Assembly (NCBI GenBank): GCA_016222805.1
Contig: JACRQG010000013.1
Location: 186,001 to 250,000 of the forward strand
Direction of reading: 5' to 3'
DNA length: 64,000 nt
From: Verrucomicrobiota bacterium
GTDB lineage: Bacteria > Verrucomicrobiota > Verrucomicrobiia > Opitutales > Opitutaceae
Position 1 is the stretch's first letter, and each line of letters starts with the position of its first letter. Below the pieces are notes generated by a model. The model worked only from the letters and a program-made list of their open reading frames with translations. It had not been told where the DNA came from and did not search any database. Positions 33,079-42,760 of this stretch are shown piece after piece. The translations under genes were made by a program, and so were the position numbers.

Positions 33079-34332
33079 ATGCCTAAATTCGTCCCGTCGC
33101 TTGGTCGCGTAGGTCGTGCCCTCATCGCCTTGGCCGCCCTGGTGTTGCTCTCTGGTTGTGAGTGGAACTTCTGGCGGATGGACGGGCACCAGTCGACCAT
33201 GGTCGTCGACGGTCCGGTCGCCCGCGAGCAGTTGCGCGTGTTTTACGTCACCTGCTGGGTGACGCTCTTCATCTTCATCGTGGTGGGATCGGTGCTCGCC
33301 TACACGATGATCAAGTTCCGGGCGAAGAGCGAGGCGGACGAACATGCGGAGCCGCCGCCGCAGAGCCATGGCAACCCGCTGATTGAGCTTGGTCTCATCG
33401 GTGCGTCGGTCCTCGCCCTGGTGATCATCGCGGTGCCGACCCTCAAGGCGATTTGGGTGACCTACGATCTTCCGGAACCGGAGCGCAAGAATGCCTACGC
33501 CGTGACGGCCACCGGGTACCAATGGTGGTTCAAGTTCGAGTATCCGAATGAACAGGCGGCGGTGGACAACACCGGCACCAAGGCGCCCCTCGTGACCGGC
33601 AACGAGTTGGTGATCCCCGCCGGCCGGCCGGTGCGAATCAACCTGCGCACCGTCGATGTGATCCACTCCTTCTGGGTGCCGAAACTCGCCGGGAAGGTGG
33701 ATATGATCCCGAACCGCGCCAACGTCATCTGGCTGCAGGCTGACCAGCCCGGCTATTTTTGGGGCCAGTGTGCGGAGTATTGCGGCGATTCCCATGCCGT
33801 GATGCGTTTCCGGGTGATTGCCCTCGCGGAAAAGGACTTTGCGGAGTGGCGCGATCGCCAGTTGGCCGTGGCTCGTGCGGTGGCGGCCACGGCCGCGGAT
33901 GCCGCGCGCCCGCGCACCCAGGTGACCGCCCTCCGGGCCTTTCACCGCAATGAAGTGGGGGTCACGGCGAAGTTTGACCAGAATCCGCTGGAGGCGTGGC
34001 GGGCCAAGCAGCAGCCGGCAGGCAATGAGGACGCCGCGCTGATTGCCCAGGGACGCCAGTTGTTCACCACCAAGACCTGCAACGCCTGCCACACCGTTCG
34101 CGGTCATGGCGCGATGGGGGTCCAGGGCCCGGATCTCACCCACATGGGTTCACGCACCACCATTGCTGCCGGGTTGATTGAAAACAACTCGGAGCAGCTG
34201 CGACGCTGGATCCGGGATCCGGAGTCGGTGAAGCCGGGTAACAAGATGGCCAAGGCCTATCGCGAGAACAAGATTTCACTCAATGACGAGGAGCAGGTGG
34301 CGATCGTCGCCTACCTCGAGAGCCTCAAATAG
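33079..34332 (+). CDS. ctaC: Cytochrome c oxidase subunit II with fused cytochrome c domain (caa3 type)
   Basis: 417 aa from the ATG at 33079; the earlier in-frame start is not protein-like. An N-terminal lipobox (LLSGC, Cys27) suggests a lipoprotein. Two membrane helices follow (FYVTCWVTLFIFIVVGSVLA and LIGASVLALVIIAVPTLKA). The CuA site is in GQCAEYCGDSHAVMRF (residues about 229-241). The C-terminal domain has the heme motif CNACH at residues 334-338 and a likely axial Met near 390 (KPGNKMAKAY). This makes it the caa3 form that takes electrons from cytochrome c or azurin. It is the first gene of a five-gene oxidase cluster. Confidence 0.95.
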   Translation: MPKFVPSLGRVGRALIALAALVLLSGCEWNFWRMDGHQSTMVVDGPVAREQLRVFYVTCWVTLFIFIVVGSVLAYTMIKFRAKSEADEHAEPPPQSHGNPLIELGLIGASVLALVIIAVPTLKAIWVTYDLPEPERKNAYAVTATGYQWWFKFEYPNEQAAVDNTGTKAPLVTGNELVIPAGRPVRINLRTVDVIHSFWVPKLAGKVDMIPNRANVIWLQADQPGYFWGQCAEYCGDSHAVMRFRVIALAEKDFAEWRDRQLAVARAVAATAADAARPRTQVTALRAFHRNEVGVTAKFDQNPLEAWRAKQQPAGNEDAALIAQGRQLFTTKTCNACHTVRGHGAMGVQGPDLTHMGSRTTIAAGLIENNSEQLRRWIRDPESVKPGNKMAKAYRENKISLNDEEQVAIVAYLESLK

Positions 34333-34377
34333 GTCGGCACCCGTCCGCCTCACCCCTTTCCGCTTCTTCGACGCACC

Positions 34378-36369
34378 ATGGATGCAACGGCAAAACCCGC
34401 CTTTCTCACCAGGGAGGAATCAGCCCCGGCCAAGCCCAGGCTGCTCGCTCACCCCACCGCCAAGACCGGGCTCATGAGCTGGCTCACGACGGTGGACCAC
34501 AAGCGGATCGGTTTCCTCTACGGCGTTTTCGCGCTCTTCTTTTTCCTCGTCGGCGGCGTCGAGGCCCTGCTCATCCGGGCCCAGCTGATGTTCCCCAACG
34601 GCACGGTCCTGACGGCGCAGCAGTACAACACGATGTTCACGATGCACGGCACGACGATGATCTTCCTCGCCGTGATGCCGTTGTCGGCGGCCTTCTTTAA
34701 TTACGTCATGCCGCTGCAGATTGGGGCGCGGGATGTCGCGTTTCCCCGGTTGAATGCCTTTTCGCTGTGGACGTTTGTCGCCGGTGCGATCGTGCTGAAC
34801 ATCGGCTGGATCGGGCCGTTCTTCGGAGTGGAAGGGCACAATGCGCCCGATGCCGGCTGGTACGGGTATTCCCCGCTGACTTCGAAGCAGTTCTCGCCCG
34901 GCCACGCGGTCGACTATTGGGTGATGGGTCTGCAACTCCTCGGCGTCGCCTCGATCGCCGCCTCGCTGAACTTCATCGTGACGATCATCAACCTGCGCGC
35001 CCCGGGGATGACGATGATGCGCCTGCCGGTGTTCACGTGGATGACGCTGGTGACCGCCTTTCTGATCGTGCTCTCGTTTCCAGCCATCACGATCGCGCTG
35101 GTCGAGTTGATGATGGATCGGAACTTCGGCACGAATTTCTTCGAGGTCTCCGGCGGCGGCATGCCGATCCTCTGGCAACATCTGTTCTGGGTGTTCGGAC
35201 ATCCCGAGGTGTACATCCTGATCCTGCCCGCGATGGGCATCATCTCGGAGATTCTGCCCACCTTCTCTCGCAAGCCGCTGTTCGGTTATCCGATCGTGGT
35301 CTTCTCGGGCGCCTGCATCGGTTTCCTCGGCTTCGCGGTGTGGAGCCACCACATGTTCACCACCGGCATGGGCACCGTGGCGACCGCGGCGTTCTCGCTC
35401 GCCACGATGGCGATTGCGGTGCCGACCGGCGTGAAGATTTTCAATTGGATCGGCACGATGTGGGGCGGGCACCTGATGATGCGCACGCCCATGATGTTCG
35501 CGCTCGGTTTCGTCTGGATGTTCATGATCGGCGGCTTCTCCGGGGTGATGCACTCGGCGGCGCCGGCTGACTCGCAGCAGAATGACTCCTACTTCGTCAT
35601 CGCCCACTTCCACTACGTTCTCATCGGCGGCTCGATCTTCGCGCTGCTTGCCGGCATTCACTACTGGTTCCCGCTGATGTTCGGGCGGAGGGTGAGCGAG
35701 TTCTGGGGCAAGCTTTCGTTCTGGGTGATCTTCGTGGGTTTCAATGTGACGTTCTTCCCGATGCACTTCCTCGGGCTGAACGGGATGCCCCGCCGGACCT
35801 TCACCTACGATCCCAACCTCGGGTGGAACTCCGCGAATTTCATCGCCTCGGTCGGTGCGTTCGTCCTCGGCATCGGCATCTGCATCTACTTCGCCGTGAT
35901 GATCTATACCTACTACAAGGGGGAGCGGGTGGGGCGGGATCCGTGGGACGGACGCACCCTCGAGTGGTCGATCGAGAATCCGCCACCGGAGTACAACTTC
36001 CGCGTCATCCCCACGGTCCATGCCCGCGATGCCTGGTGGTACGAGAAGCACCATCGTGACGAGATTGCCCAGGAGAAGGAAGCGCACGCGCGCGCCGAGG
36101 AGGCTCATGGTGGCATCCACATGCCTTATGGCTCGATCTGGCCGCTGGTCGTGGCCGTGGGAATGTTGATTGCCGCGGTGGGAATCACGGCCTTCGAGGC
36201 CAAGTGGGACGTTCCAGGCATTCACTGGAAGCTCGGCCTCTCGCTGGTCGGCGGGCTCGTCGCTTTCCTCGGCATCTACTTCTGGTCGCTCGAGGGCAAC
36301 GAGGGCTACCATCTGCACCTTGACAAGGACGGCAAACCGGAGGCCGCCCACCCGCCGGCCGGCCACTAG
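34378..36369 (+). CDS. ctaD: Cytochrome c oxidase subunit I (caa3 type)
   Basis: 663 aa from the ATG at 34378, with about 12 helices plus a C-terminal extension with extra helices at about 580-650. The catalytic signs are present: MSWLTTVDHKRIGFLYG near the N-terminus, MFTMHGTTMIFLAVMPLSAA with a heme a ligand, the CuB/Tyr site in WVFGHPEVYILILPAMGI, and the CuB His pair in FAVWSHHMFTTGMGT. The heme a3/a ligands are in SYFVIAHFHYVLIGGSIFA. It reduces oxygen to water and pumps protons. It starts 45 nt after subunit II. The C-terminal part ends in a His/Pro-rich tail (KPEAAHPPAGH). Confidence 0.96.
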   Translation: MDATAKPAFLTREESAPAKPRLLAHPTAKTGLMSWLTTVDHKRIGFLYGVFALFFFLVGGVEALLIRAQLMFPNGTVLTAQQYNTMFTMHGTTMIFLAVMPLSAAFFNYVMPLQIGARDVAFPRLNAFSLWTFVAGAIVLNIGWIGPFFGVEGHNAPDAGWYGYSPLTSKQFSPGHAVDYWVMGLQLLGVASIAASLNFIVTIINLRAPGMTMMRLPVFTWMTLVTAFLIVLSFPAITIALVELMMDRNFGTNFFEVSGGGMPILWQHLFWVFGHPEVYILILPAMGIISEILPTFSRKPLFGYPIVVFSGACIGFLGFAVWSHHMFTTGMGTVATAAFSLATMAIAVPTGVKIFNWIGTMWGGHLMMRTPMMFALGFVWMFMIGGFSGVMHSAAPADSQQNDSYFVIAHFHYVLIGGSIFALLAGIHYWFPLMFGRRVSEFWGKLSFWVIFVGFNVTFFPMHFLGLNGMPRRTFTYDPNLGWNSANFIASVGAFVLGIGICIYFAVMIYTYYKGERVGRDPWDGRTLEWSIENPPPEYNFRVIPTVHARDAWWYEKHHRDEIAQEKEAHARAEEAHGGIHMPYGSIWPLVVAVGMLIAAVGITAFEAKWDVPGIHWKLGLSLVGGLVAFLGIYFWSLEGNEGYHLHLDKDGKPEAAHPPAGH

Positions 36370-36443
36370 TTCTCGACGGGATCCGGTTCGGTGAACCGGC
36401 CGGGTTCCTTCCGCCTCCTTTTCACCCTTTTCTCCCTTCTCGC

Positions 36444-37301
36444 ATGAGCAGTCACGCGGCTACCGCCACCATCGACCACCATCACGATCCGACGACCGCG
36501 ACGGGCATCCCGAACAAGAAGCTCCTGATGTGGGCGTTTCTGGCGTCGGATTGCATGTTCTTCGGGACCCTCATCTCGACCCACCTGATCTACCGGCTGC
36601 ATCCTCCGGCTGGCGGGCTCGATCCCAAGGTGGTGTTCAGCCCGGAACTCACCTCTTTCTCCACGTTCATCCTGCTGATGTCGTCGCTGATGATGGCCCT
36701 GGCGGTGACGGCGATCCAGAAGGGCAACGTCAAGAGCTGCCGCTGGTCGCTGCTGACCACGATCTTCTTCGGGATGATCTTCCTCGGGTGCCAGGTCTAC
36801 GAGTTCAACCACTTCGTGGTCGACAAGAAGATGACGATCTCCAACAGCCTGCTCGGCACGACGTTTTATACGTTGACCGGCACGCACGGCTGCCACGTGG
36901 CCATTGGCGTGCTCTGGCTCGCGCTGATGTACGTGCGGTCCTTCAAACCGGCTGCGGGATCGAGTCAGCAGACCTGGTTTGCCCACCAGTTGCTCCACGC
37001 GGTGGCCTTGCTGGCCGTCATGTTGCTGGCGCTGAAGGTGACGTTGGGGTTGGTGCATTCCCTGCAGGTTTCCCCGAGCCTGGGAACGGGGCTGGGCCAT
37101 TTTCTGCGGGCCGAGTTCCTGGCCATGGCCGGTATGCTGGTCGCCCTCGGGGCTTGTGCCTGGTTCGCGCGACCCCGGGGTCCGGTTGATTTCGGCGTTA
37201 CCCACGCAATCGATGTCGAGTCGATGGGGCTCTACTGGCACTTCGTCGATATCGTGTGGATCGTGATTTTCACCGCCGTCTATCTCCTCGAGTACCTCTA
37301 A
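36444..37301 (+). CDS. ctaE: Cytochrome c oxidase subunit III (caa3 type)
   Basis: 285 aa with about seven membrane helices. The N-terminus is His-rich (TIDHHHDPTT), then LLMWAFLASDCMFFGTLIST with the Glu/Asp region typical of subunit III, HLIYRLHPPAGG, a conserved FYTLTGTHGCHVAIGVLWLA segment with the THxxHV-type motif, and LYWHFVDIVWIVIFTAVYLL at the C-terminus. The C-terminal HFVDIVW motif is the best diagnostic. It is part of the oxidase membrane core and stabilises the complex. It follows subunit I by 74 nt and precedes subunit IV by 7 nt. Confidence 0.94.
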   Translation: MSSHAATATIDHHHDPTTATGIPNKKLLMWAFLASDCMFFGTLISTHLIYRLHPPAGGLDPKVVFSPELTSFSTFILLMSSLMMALAVTAIQKGNVKSCRWSLLTTIFFGMIFLGCQVYEFNHFVVDKKMTISNSLLGTTFYTLTGTHGCHVAIGVLWLALMYVRSFKPAAGSSQQTWFAHQLLHAVALLAVMLLALKVTLGLVHSLQVSPSLGTGLGHFLRAEFLAMAGMLVALGACAWFARPRGPVDFGVTHAIDVESMGLYWHFVDIVWIVIFTAVYLLEYL

Positions 37302-37308
37302 TCCCGCC

Positions 37309-37647
37309 ATGAGCGCCACCGCCATTTCCGCCGCCGGGCACGACGCCCACGAGCACAACGAAAGCAAGTTCCAGATCTATGTGCAGATTGCGATGCTCCT
37401 CGCGGTGATCACCGGCGTGGAGATTGTCGCCGTCTACCTGCCCTTCGCCAAGTGGCTGCTGGTCACCGCCCTGGTGGTGCTGTCCGCGGTGAAGTTTCTT
37501 TTCGTCATCTTTTACTTCATGCATCTGCGGTGGGACAAACCGTTCTGCACCATCCTGTTTTTCATCGGCTTGGTGCTGGCCGGTGGCACGATGTGGGCGT
37601 TGCTGGCGCTCTTCAGTGTCGAGGCGAGCCTGCCGCTGCCCGTGTGA
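37309..37647 (+). CDS. ctaF: Cytochrome c oxidase subunit IV
   Basis: 112 aa with three predicted membrane helices (YVQIAMLLAVITGVEIVAVY, KWLLVTALVVLSAVKFLFVI and ILFFIGLVLAGGTMWALLAL). FVIFYFMHLRWDKP matches the CtaF/COX4 pro motif (YFMHLRxDxR). The N-terminus is short and His-rich (GHDAHEHNESK). It follows subunit III by 7 nt. This small subunit is a standard accessory of caa3 oxidases. Confidence 0.9.
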   Translation: MSATAISAAGHDAHEHNESKFQIYVQIAMLLAVITGVEIVAVYLPFAKWLLVTALVVLSAVKFLFVIFYFMHLRWDKPFCTILFFIGLVLAGGTMWALLALFSVEASLPLPV

Positions 37648-37751
37648 GCGGCCGGGGTCGGGGACAGAACTGACCGGCGTTCATCGGGGATGTCGTACAC
37701 GCCGGGACGGATTGCGTTTCGGCGGGGTCACCGCCTTGCTTTGGCTGAGGT

Positions 37752-38528
37752 ATGATTGACTGGCGGCACTGGCACAACGAACCCTGGATCGTCGGCGGAC
37801 TGGTCCTCTTGGGCTGGTGCTGGGCGGTGGCGGCGGGGCCGATGCGTCCCCGTCTTGCTCCGGGCAGCTCTTTTCCCCGTGGCCACGCGGTCCGCTTTTT
37901 CCTGGGGTTGCTTTCCTTCTACCTGGCGGTCGGCTCGCCGCTGGACCAGATCGCCGAGCGGTATCTGTTCAGCGCTCACATGCTGCAGCACCAGCTGCTG
38001 ATCTACCCGGCCGCGATCCTGTTCCTGCTGGGAATTCCCGCCTGGATGGTCGATCCGCTCCTCCGGCCGCGGCCGGTACTGGTGATCGTGCGCGCGCTGA
38101 CCCACCCGGTGGCTTGCGGAGCCCTCTTCACGCTTATCGTGGGGGTCTGGCACGCCCCGCTCCTTTATGACTGGGCCTTGCGCAGCAAGTCCGTGCACGT
38201 GGTCGAGCACCTGATGTTCTTTGGCGGGGCCCTGCTGTATTGGTGGCCCATGCTGAGCCCCTCCCAACTCGTGCCGCCGCGGGGACGGGGTACCCAGATG
38301 CTCTACCTTCTGGCGGTGCTGATCGCGATGACACCGCTGTTCGCGTATATTACGTTTTCGCAGGACATCCTCTACCCGACCTACGAGTTTGCGCCCCGGA
38401 TCTTCCCGAACTTCACGGCGGCGAATGACCAACTGCTCGCCGGCGTCATGATGAAGCTGGTGGGCGTATTCGGGGCCTTGACGGCCTTCGCGGTGGCGTT
38501 CTTCGCCTGGTATCAGGAGCGCAAGTAA
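37752..38528 (+). CDS. ctaG: CtaG-family cytochrome c oxidase assembly protein (caa3_CtaG)
   Basis: 258 aa with about seven membrane helices. The family pattern is visible: RFFLGLLSFYLAVGSPLDQI, ERYLFSAHMLQHQLLIYPAA with conserved His residues, GIPAWMVDPLLRPRPVLVIV, HVVEHLMFFGGALLYWWPM, and ILYPTYEFAPRIFPNFTAAN followed by NDQLLAGVMMK. The DQxxAGxxM and HMxQH motifs define the CtaG family, which Bacillus needs to make active caa3 oxidase, probably by helping copper insertion. It is the last gene of the oxidase cluster and convergent with the next gene. It is unrelated to the COX11-like ctaG of Proteobacteria. Confidence 0.9.
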   Translation: MIDWRHWHNEPWIVGGLVLLGWCWAVAAGPMRPRLAPGSSFPRGHAVRFFLGLLSFYLAVGSPLDQIAERYLFSAHMLQHQLLIYPAAILFLLGIPAWMVDPLLRPRPVLVIVRALTHPVACGALFTLIVGVWHAPLLYDWALRSKSVHVVEHLMFFGGALLYWWPMLSPSQLVPPRGRGTQMLYLLAVLIAMTPLFAYITFSQDILYPTYEFAPRIFPNFTAANDQLLAGVMMKLVGVFGALTAFAVAFFAWYQERK

Positions 38529-38538
38529 AGGCTGGGCG

Positions 38539-39738
38539 TCAGGCGTCGAAGCTGGGAATGGCCAGCCGGTCACCGCCTCGGAGTGCGGACTGATGCGCGA
38601 CGATGCCGGGTGCGGTGTAGGCGACGGCTTCATACACGTCCACCGCGGGGCGGCGCTGGTGCACGATCGCGTCAATGAACTCGTGCGTGATGAACGTGTG
38701 CGAACCCTCGTGCCCGCTGTTGTGGCGCAGCGGCTCCGGCAGGGCGTCCGTCTTCCACGCCATGGGAACCGCGAACGTTTCCAGCCCCGGCAGCTGGCGC
38801 TCGAAGCCCCCGCTGTCCTTCTCCACCTGCTTCCCGGCCCGCACGATCGTGGCGGCCAGACCATGCGGGTCCGCAAAGAAGAGGCTCATCCGATCGCCGT
38901 AGTAGCGGGCCCGCTCCCCGCCCTTGTGGGCGCCGTGCCACCAGACGTCGACACGCATGGTGTTGCCGCGGCTGGTCAGGAATTGCGCCGATTCGTTCCA
39001 GAACGGGTTCCGGTACACGTTGTCCCGAAGCCTGGCGTCGTCGTCGCCCCAGCCCTGGCAGCTGACCTGGACCAGCCGTTCCCCGGTGACCCCGATCAGG
39101 TGCGCGGTGCAGTGCGTCGGGTAGTGCATCGGCGGAAGGCCGTGCCGCCACGTGCGCTGGCCGTCCTCGACCCAGAGCGAGTCCAGTCCGGCATGATGGT
39201 ACATCGATTCGACGTGATAGAGCCGGCCGAACTTGCCTTCCTGGTGAAACTGCCGGGCGGCGATGGTGGTCTGCTGCCAGTAGCTGGTCTCCGCCATCAT
39301 GTAGATCAACCCGGAGTCCTTCACCGCCGCGATCAACGCCTGGCATTCCTCCAGGGTCATGGCGGCGGGCACGGCGCACAGGACGTGTTTTCCGGCGCGG
39401 AGCGCCTGGAGCACGTGCGGCACGTGGTCGGGCGCAGGAGTGGCGAGGAAAACCGCCTCGACCGTGCGGTCGCGGAGCAGGAGATCGAGGGACTCGTAGG
39501 CGGTCGGGCAGGAATAGGTCTTTTGCAGGCGGGCGCGGCGATCGGCCCGCAGATCGGAAACCGCGGCCACCGTGCACTGTGGGTGCTCGTGGAACTGAAA
39601 AGTGGCGCCGAAGCGCCCCCCGACGATTCCGATGCGAACCCGCCGTCCAGAGGTGGAGGCGGCGCGGGAAGCCAGCGGCAGCGCGGCGGCGAGTCCGGCC
39701 TGGCGAAGAAAAGCACGGCGGGAGGGGAGGGTTTTCAC
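38539..39738 (-). CDS. Exported GFO/IDH/MOCA-family oxidoreductase with Tat signal
   Basis: 399 aa starting at a GTG (39738). The N-terminus carries a twin-arginine signal (SRRAFLRQAGLAAALPLASR), so the folded NAD(P)-bound enzyme is probably exported. The Rossmann fold follows (RRVRIGIVGGRFGATFQFHE, with GIVGGRFG), then VEAVFLATPAPDHVPHVLQA, LRAGKHVLCAVPAAMTLEEC and the C-terminal catalytic-type domain (YHVESMYHHAGLDSLW, then a PPMHYPTHCTAHLIGVTGE segment). The family oxidises or reduces sugars and polyols, and Tat-exported members are common in Planctomycetes and Verrucomicrobia. Substrate unknown. It has no sugar-related neighbour. A terminator of cysK lies just upstream. Confidence 0.85.
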   Translation of the reverse strand: MKTLPSRRAFLRQAGLAAALPLASRAASTSGRRVRIGIVGGRFGATFQFHEHPQCTVAAVSDLRADRRARLQKTYSCPTAYESLDLLLRDRTVEAVFLATPAPDHVPHVLQALRAGKHVLCAVPAAMTLEECQALIAAVKDSGLIYMMAETSYWQQTTIAARQFHQEGKFGRLYHVESMYHHAGLDSLWVEDGQRTWRHGLPPMHYPTHCTAHLIGVTGERLVQVSCQGWGDDDARLRDNVYRNPFWNESAQFLTSRGNTMRVDVWWHGAHKGGERARYYGDRMSLFFADPHGLAATIVRAGKQVEKDSGGFERQLPGLETFAVPMAWKTDALPEPLRHNSGHEGSHTFITHEFIDAIVHQRRPAVDVYEAVAYTAPGIVAHQSALRGGDRLAIPSFDA

Positions 39739-39760
39739 GGCGGGGCTAGGGGAGGGGTTG

Positions 39761-39796
39761 AAAAAAAGAACTCCTCCGCCCGGGAGGGCGGAGGAG
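39761..39796 (-). terminator. Rho-independent terminator after cysK
   Basis: On the minus strand CTCCTCCGCCC and GGGCGGAGGAG form an 11-bp stem with a 4-nt loop (39771-39796), followed by TTCTTTTTTT (complement of 39761-39770). It lies about 31 nt after the cysK stop codon and before the oxidoreductase gene on the same strand. Confidence 0.9.
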
Positions 39797-39827
39797 CAAG
39801 CCAGAAGCGAACGCGTGGGGTGGCGAA

Positions 39828-40811
39828 TCAGGTCGCCGCGGGGCCGATCAGGTCATCGATGGAATCGCTTTCGACGTTCACGTCGGCAAACAACCACGAC
39901 GACAGGTACCGTTCACTGCTCGACGGGATGATGGCGACGATCTGCTTGCCCTTGTTCTCCGGACGTTGGGCGAGCTGCAGCGCCGCCCAGGCAATCGCGC
40001 CCGAGGAGATGCCGACGGCAATGCCGTCGAGCTGGTTGATCTGCTTGGAAACGGGACCGGAGTCGGCTTCCTTCACCCGAATCACCTCGTCGTAGATCTT
40101 CGTGTTGAGAACCGCGGGAACAAAACCGGCGCCGATCCCCTGGAGTTTGTGCGGACCGGGGGCGCCACCGGACAGGACCGGCGAGGCGTCGGGTTCGACC
40201 GCGACGATTTTCACGGAGGGCTTCCGCGCTTTGAGCACCTCGCCGATGCCGGTGATGGTGCCGCCGGTGCCGATGCCGGAGACGACGATGTCCACTTTGC
40301 CGTCCGTATCGCGCCAGATCTCTTCGGCCGTCGTCTTGCGGTGGATGGCGGGATTGGAGGGGTTGGAGAACTGCTGCAGGATGACGCTGTTGGGGATCTT
40401 GGCGGCGAGTTCCTCGGCCTTGGCGATTGCTCCCTTCATTCCCTTCGGGCCCTCGGTCAGCACGAGGCGGGCGCCGAGGATCTTCAGAAGCTTCCGGCGC
40501 TCGAGGCTCATCGTCTCGGGCATGGTGAGGATGAGCTTCAGTCCCTTCGCTGCGGCGACAAAGGCCAGCGCGATGCCGGTGTTTCCGGACGTGGGCTCGA
40601 TCAGGATCGTCTTCGGGTTGATCTTCCCGCTGCGTAGGGCGTCGTCGATCATGGCGAAGCCAATGCGGTCCTTGACGCTGGAAAGCGGGTTGAAGAACTC
40701 CAGCTTGAGGAGGATTTCAGCCTGGGCGTGGTGGGCTGCGGCCGTGCGATTAAGGCGGACGAGCGGGGTGTTGCCGATGGTCTCGGTGATGTCGTTGTAG
40801 ATTTTGGCCAT
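39828..40811 (-). CDS. cysK: Cysteine synthase (O-acetylserine sulfhydrylase)
   Basis: 327 aa from the ATG at 40811; upstream in-frame codons are discarded. The PLP Lys is K47 in [37 protein letters not shown] supplies the phosphate loop, [20 protein letters not shown] the GTGG loop, and [16 protein letters not shown] with [15 protein letters not shown] complete the fold. This makes cysteine from O-acetylserine and sulfide. Length fits CysK (about 320 aa) rather than the longer cystathionine beta-synthase. It is divergent from an SLC13 permease gene that may supply sulfate. Confidence 0.95.
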   Translation of the reverse strand: MAKIYNDITETIGNTPLVRLNRTAAAHHAQAEILLKLEFFNPLSSVKDRIGFAMIDDALRSGKINPKTILIEPTSGNTGIALAFVAAAKGLKLILTMPETMSLERRKLLKILGARLVLTEGPKGMKGAIAKAEELAAKIPNSVILQQFSNPSNPAIHRKTTAEEIWRDTDGKVDIVVSGIGTGGTITGIGEVLKARKPSVKIVAVEPDASPVLSGGAPGPHKLQGIGAGFVPAVLNTKIYDEVIRVKEADSGPVSKQINQLDGIAVGISSGAIAWAALQLAQRPENKGKQIVAIIPSSSERYLSSWLFADVNVESDSIDDLIGPAAT

Positions 40812-40951
40812 GTTGGACGTGGGTGGGGACAACAAGAGCATCAACCGGGCGTTTTGGCCGCTCAAATCCGTGGCATAAACCCGGGAGGAAACAGGTGGCG
40901 CCTGTGGAAAGATCTGGGCGCCCGGGGGCGGCTGGGGCAGGTTCCGGTGAG

Positions 40952-42742
40952 ATGACGTGGCAGATTGCCCTGGTGTTTGCCCTGCTGATCGGCGCGATGG
41001 TCGGCTTCGCCCGGGAGAAGACCTCTCCGGATGTCATCGCCCTGAGTCTGCTTGTCCTGCTGCCGTTGACCGGGGTTCTTTCCGTGAAGGAGGCCTTCGC
41101 GGTTTTTTCCAATCCCGCGCCGATCACGGTGGCGGCGATGTTCGTGCTCAGCGCGGCGCTCGTGAAGTGTGGAGCCCTGGACTACCTCACCTCCGCCTTC
41201 GGGCGCACGGCTGCCCTGCCTTATCCGGTCGTCTTGTTCCTGGTGGTGGCGGTGGTCGCCTTCGTTTCGGCCTGGATCAACAATACGCCAGTGGTCGTGG
41301 TCTTTGTGCCGGTCGTGCTCAACCTGGCGCGTCGGATGGGCCTGCCAGGATCGAAGTTCCTCATCCCGGTATCCTATGCCTCGGTCCTTGGAGGGATCTG
41401 CACCTTGATTGGCACCAGCACCAACCTCGTGGTGAACGGTCTGCTGGTGGAGCGCGGCGAGCCGGAATTCACCATGTTCGAGCTCGCTGCGGTGGGAGTT
41501 CCCGTGGCCTTGGTGGGCGCCCTGTATCTGGCGGCCGCGGGCCGGCGGCTGCTTCCGAACCGGGAAATGCTGACCGCCATCCTCAGCGAGGAAGAGCGCC
41601 GCGAGTACTTCACGGAGGCGTTTGTTCCGGAAGGTTCGCCGCTGATCGGCCGGAGTCTGCGGGCCGCAGGCCTGGTGAAGGCGCGTGGCTTCCGCGTCAT
41701 CGAGGTCGTCCGGGATGGCGTGGCAATTCACCTCGATCCAGCCAGCACGCCGCTGTGCGGCGGGGATCGGATGATTCTCGCCTGCCGGCCCTCGGGGATT
41801 GCGCAGGCTCGTTCGATGCCGGGCTTCGATTTTACCGCCGAAGCCGGGCTGGAACAGATCGCCGCCCACGAGGGTGTCGTGTTCGAGGGTGCGGTGGCGC
41901 CGCACTCGGAGATCATCGGCCAGAGCATCAGCGAACTGAGGTTTCGACAGCGGTATCGGGTGATTGTGCTGGCCATCCACCGCGGCGGAAAAAACGTGCG
42001 CGAAAAGCTGGAGACCATGCCCCTCCAAATGGGGGATATCCTCCTGATGATGGGCACCCCCCAGGCCATGGATGAGCTGCGCCGCGGCGACGACATCATC
42101 CTGTTCGACCGGCCTCCGCTGCCTTCGCTGTCGTTGCATCGCCGCATTCCGCTCGTGCTCGCCACCATCGCGGTGGTGATCCTGGCGGAGACCGCGGGCT
42201 GGGTGCCGATTGAGCTTGGCGCGATTGGTGGCGCCATCCTGCTCTGCCTCACCGGCTGCATCAAACCGAAGGAGGCCTACGAATCCATCGAGTGGAACCT
42301 GCTGTTCGTGATTTTCGGCATGCTGGCGCTTGGGATTGCCATGCAGCAGACGGGAGCCGCCGCCTGGTTGGCGCAGAATGTGGTGGCCGGCGTCGAACAC
42401 GTGGCGCCGGCGACGGCGAAGCCGATCATCATGCTGGCGTGCGTCTATCTGGTGACGATGGTGCTGACCGAACTGCTCTCGAACAACGCCGTCGCAGCGC
42501 TGATGATCCCCATCGCACTCGGGATTGCCGCCGAGGCCGGCCTGGCGGCACGCCCCTTTGTCATCGCGGTGACCATCGCGGCCAGTGCGGCCTTTGCCAC
42601 GCCGATTGGCTACCAGACCAACACCTATGTCTACGGCATCGGTGGCTACCGTTTCTCGGACTTCGTGAAGATCGGGATTCCGCTCAACCTCTTGTGCTTT
42701 GCCGTCACCCTGATTGTGGTGCCACGCGTGTGGCCGTGGTGA
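40952..42742 (+). CDS. SLC13-family (DASS) permease with two RCK_C domains
   Basis: 596 aa from the ATG at 40952, the first in-frame Met that begins a membrane helix ([20 protein letters not shown]). About 11-12 helices flank a central soluble part (residues about 205-395) with two TrkA-C/RCK_C domains: [20 protein letters not shown] and [18 protein letters not shown] are parts of them. Transport motifs include [39 protein letters not shown] and [20 protein letters not shown], which are the two substrate/sodium-binding SNT-like motifs of the DASS family. Members with RCK_C domains include sulfate transporters, and the divergent cysK 140 nt away fits that; dicarboxylates or citrate are alternatives. 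Confidence 0.87.
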   Translation: MTWQIALVFALLIGAMVGFAREKTSPDVIALSLLVLLPLTGVLSVKEAFAVFSNPAPITVAAMFVLSAALVKCGALDYLTSAFGRTAALPYPVVLFLVVAVVAFVSAWINNTPVVVVFVPVVLNLARRMGLPGSKFLIPVSYASVLGGICTLIGTSTNLVVNGLLVERGEPEFTMFELAAVGVPVALVGALYLAAAGRRLLPNREMLTAILSEEERREYFTEAFVPEGSPLIGRSLRAAGLVKARGFRVIEVVRDGVAIHLDPASTPLCGGDRMILACRPSGIAQARSMPGFDFTAEAGLEQIAAHEGVVFEGAVAPHSEIIGQSISELRFRQRYRVIVLAIHRGGKNVREKLETMPLQMGDILLMMGTPQAMDELRRGDDIILFDRPPLPSLSLHRRIPLVLATIAVVILAETAGWVPIELGAIGGAILLCLTGCIKPKEAYESIEWNLLFVIFGMLALGIAMQQTGAAAWLAQNVVAGVEHVAPATAKPIIMLACVYLVTMVLTELLSNNAVAALMIPIALGIAAEAGLAARPFVIAVTIAASAAFATPIGYQTNTYVYGIGGYRFSDFVKIGIPLNLLCFAVTLIVVPRVWPW

Positions 42743-42760
42743 ACCGCCGCAACGGCCGAT

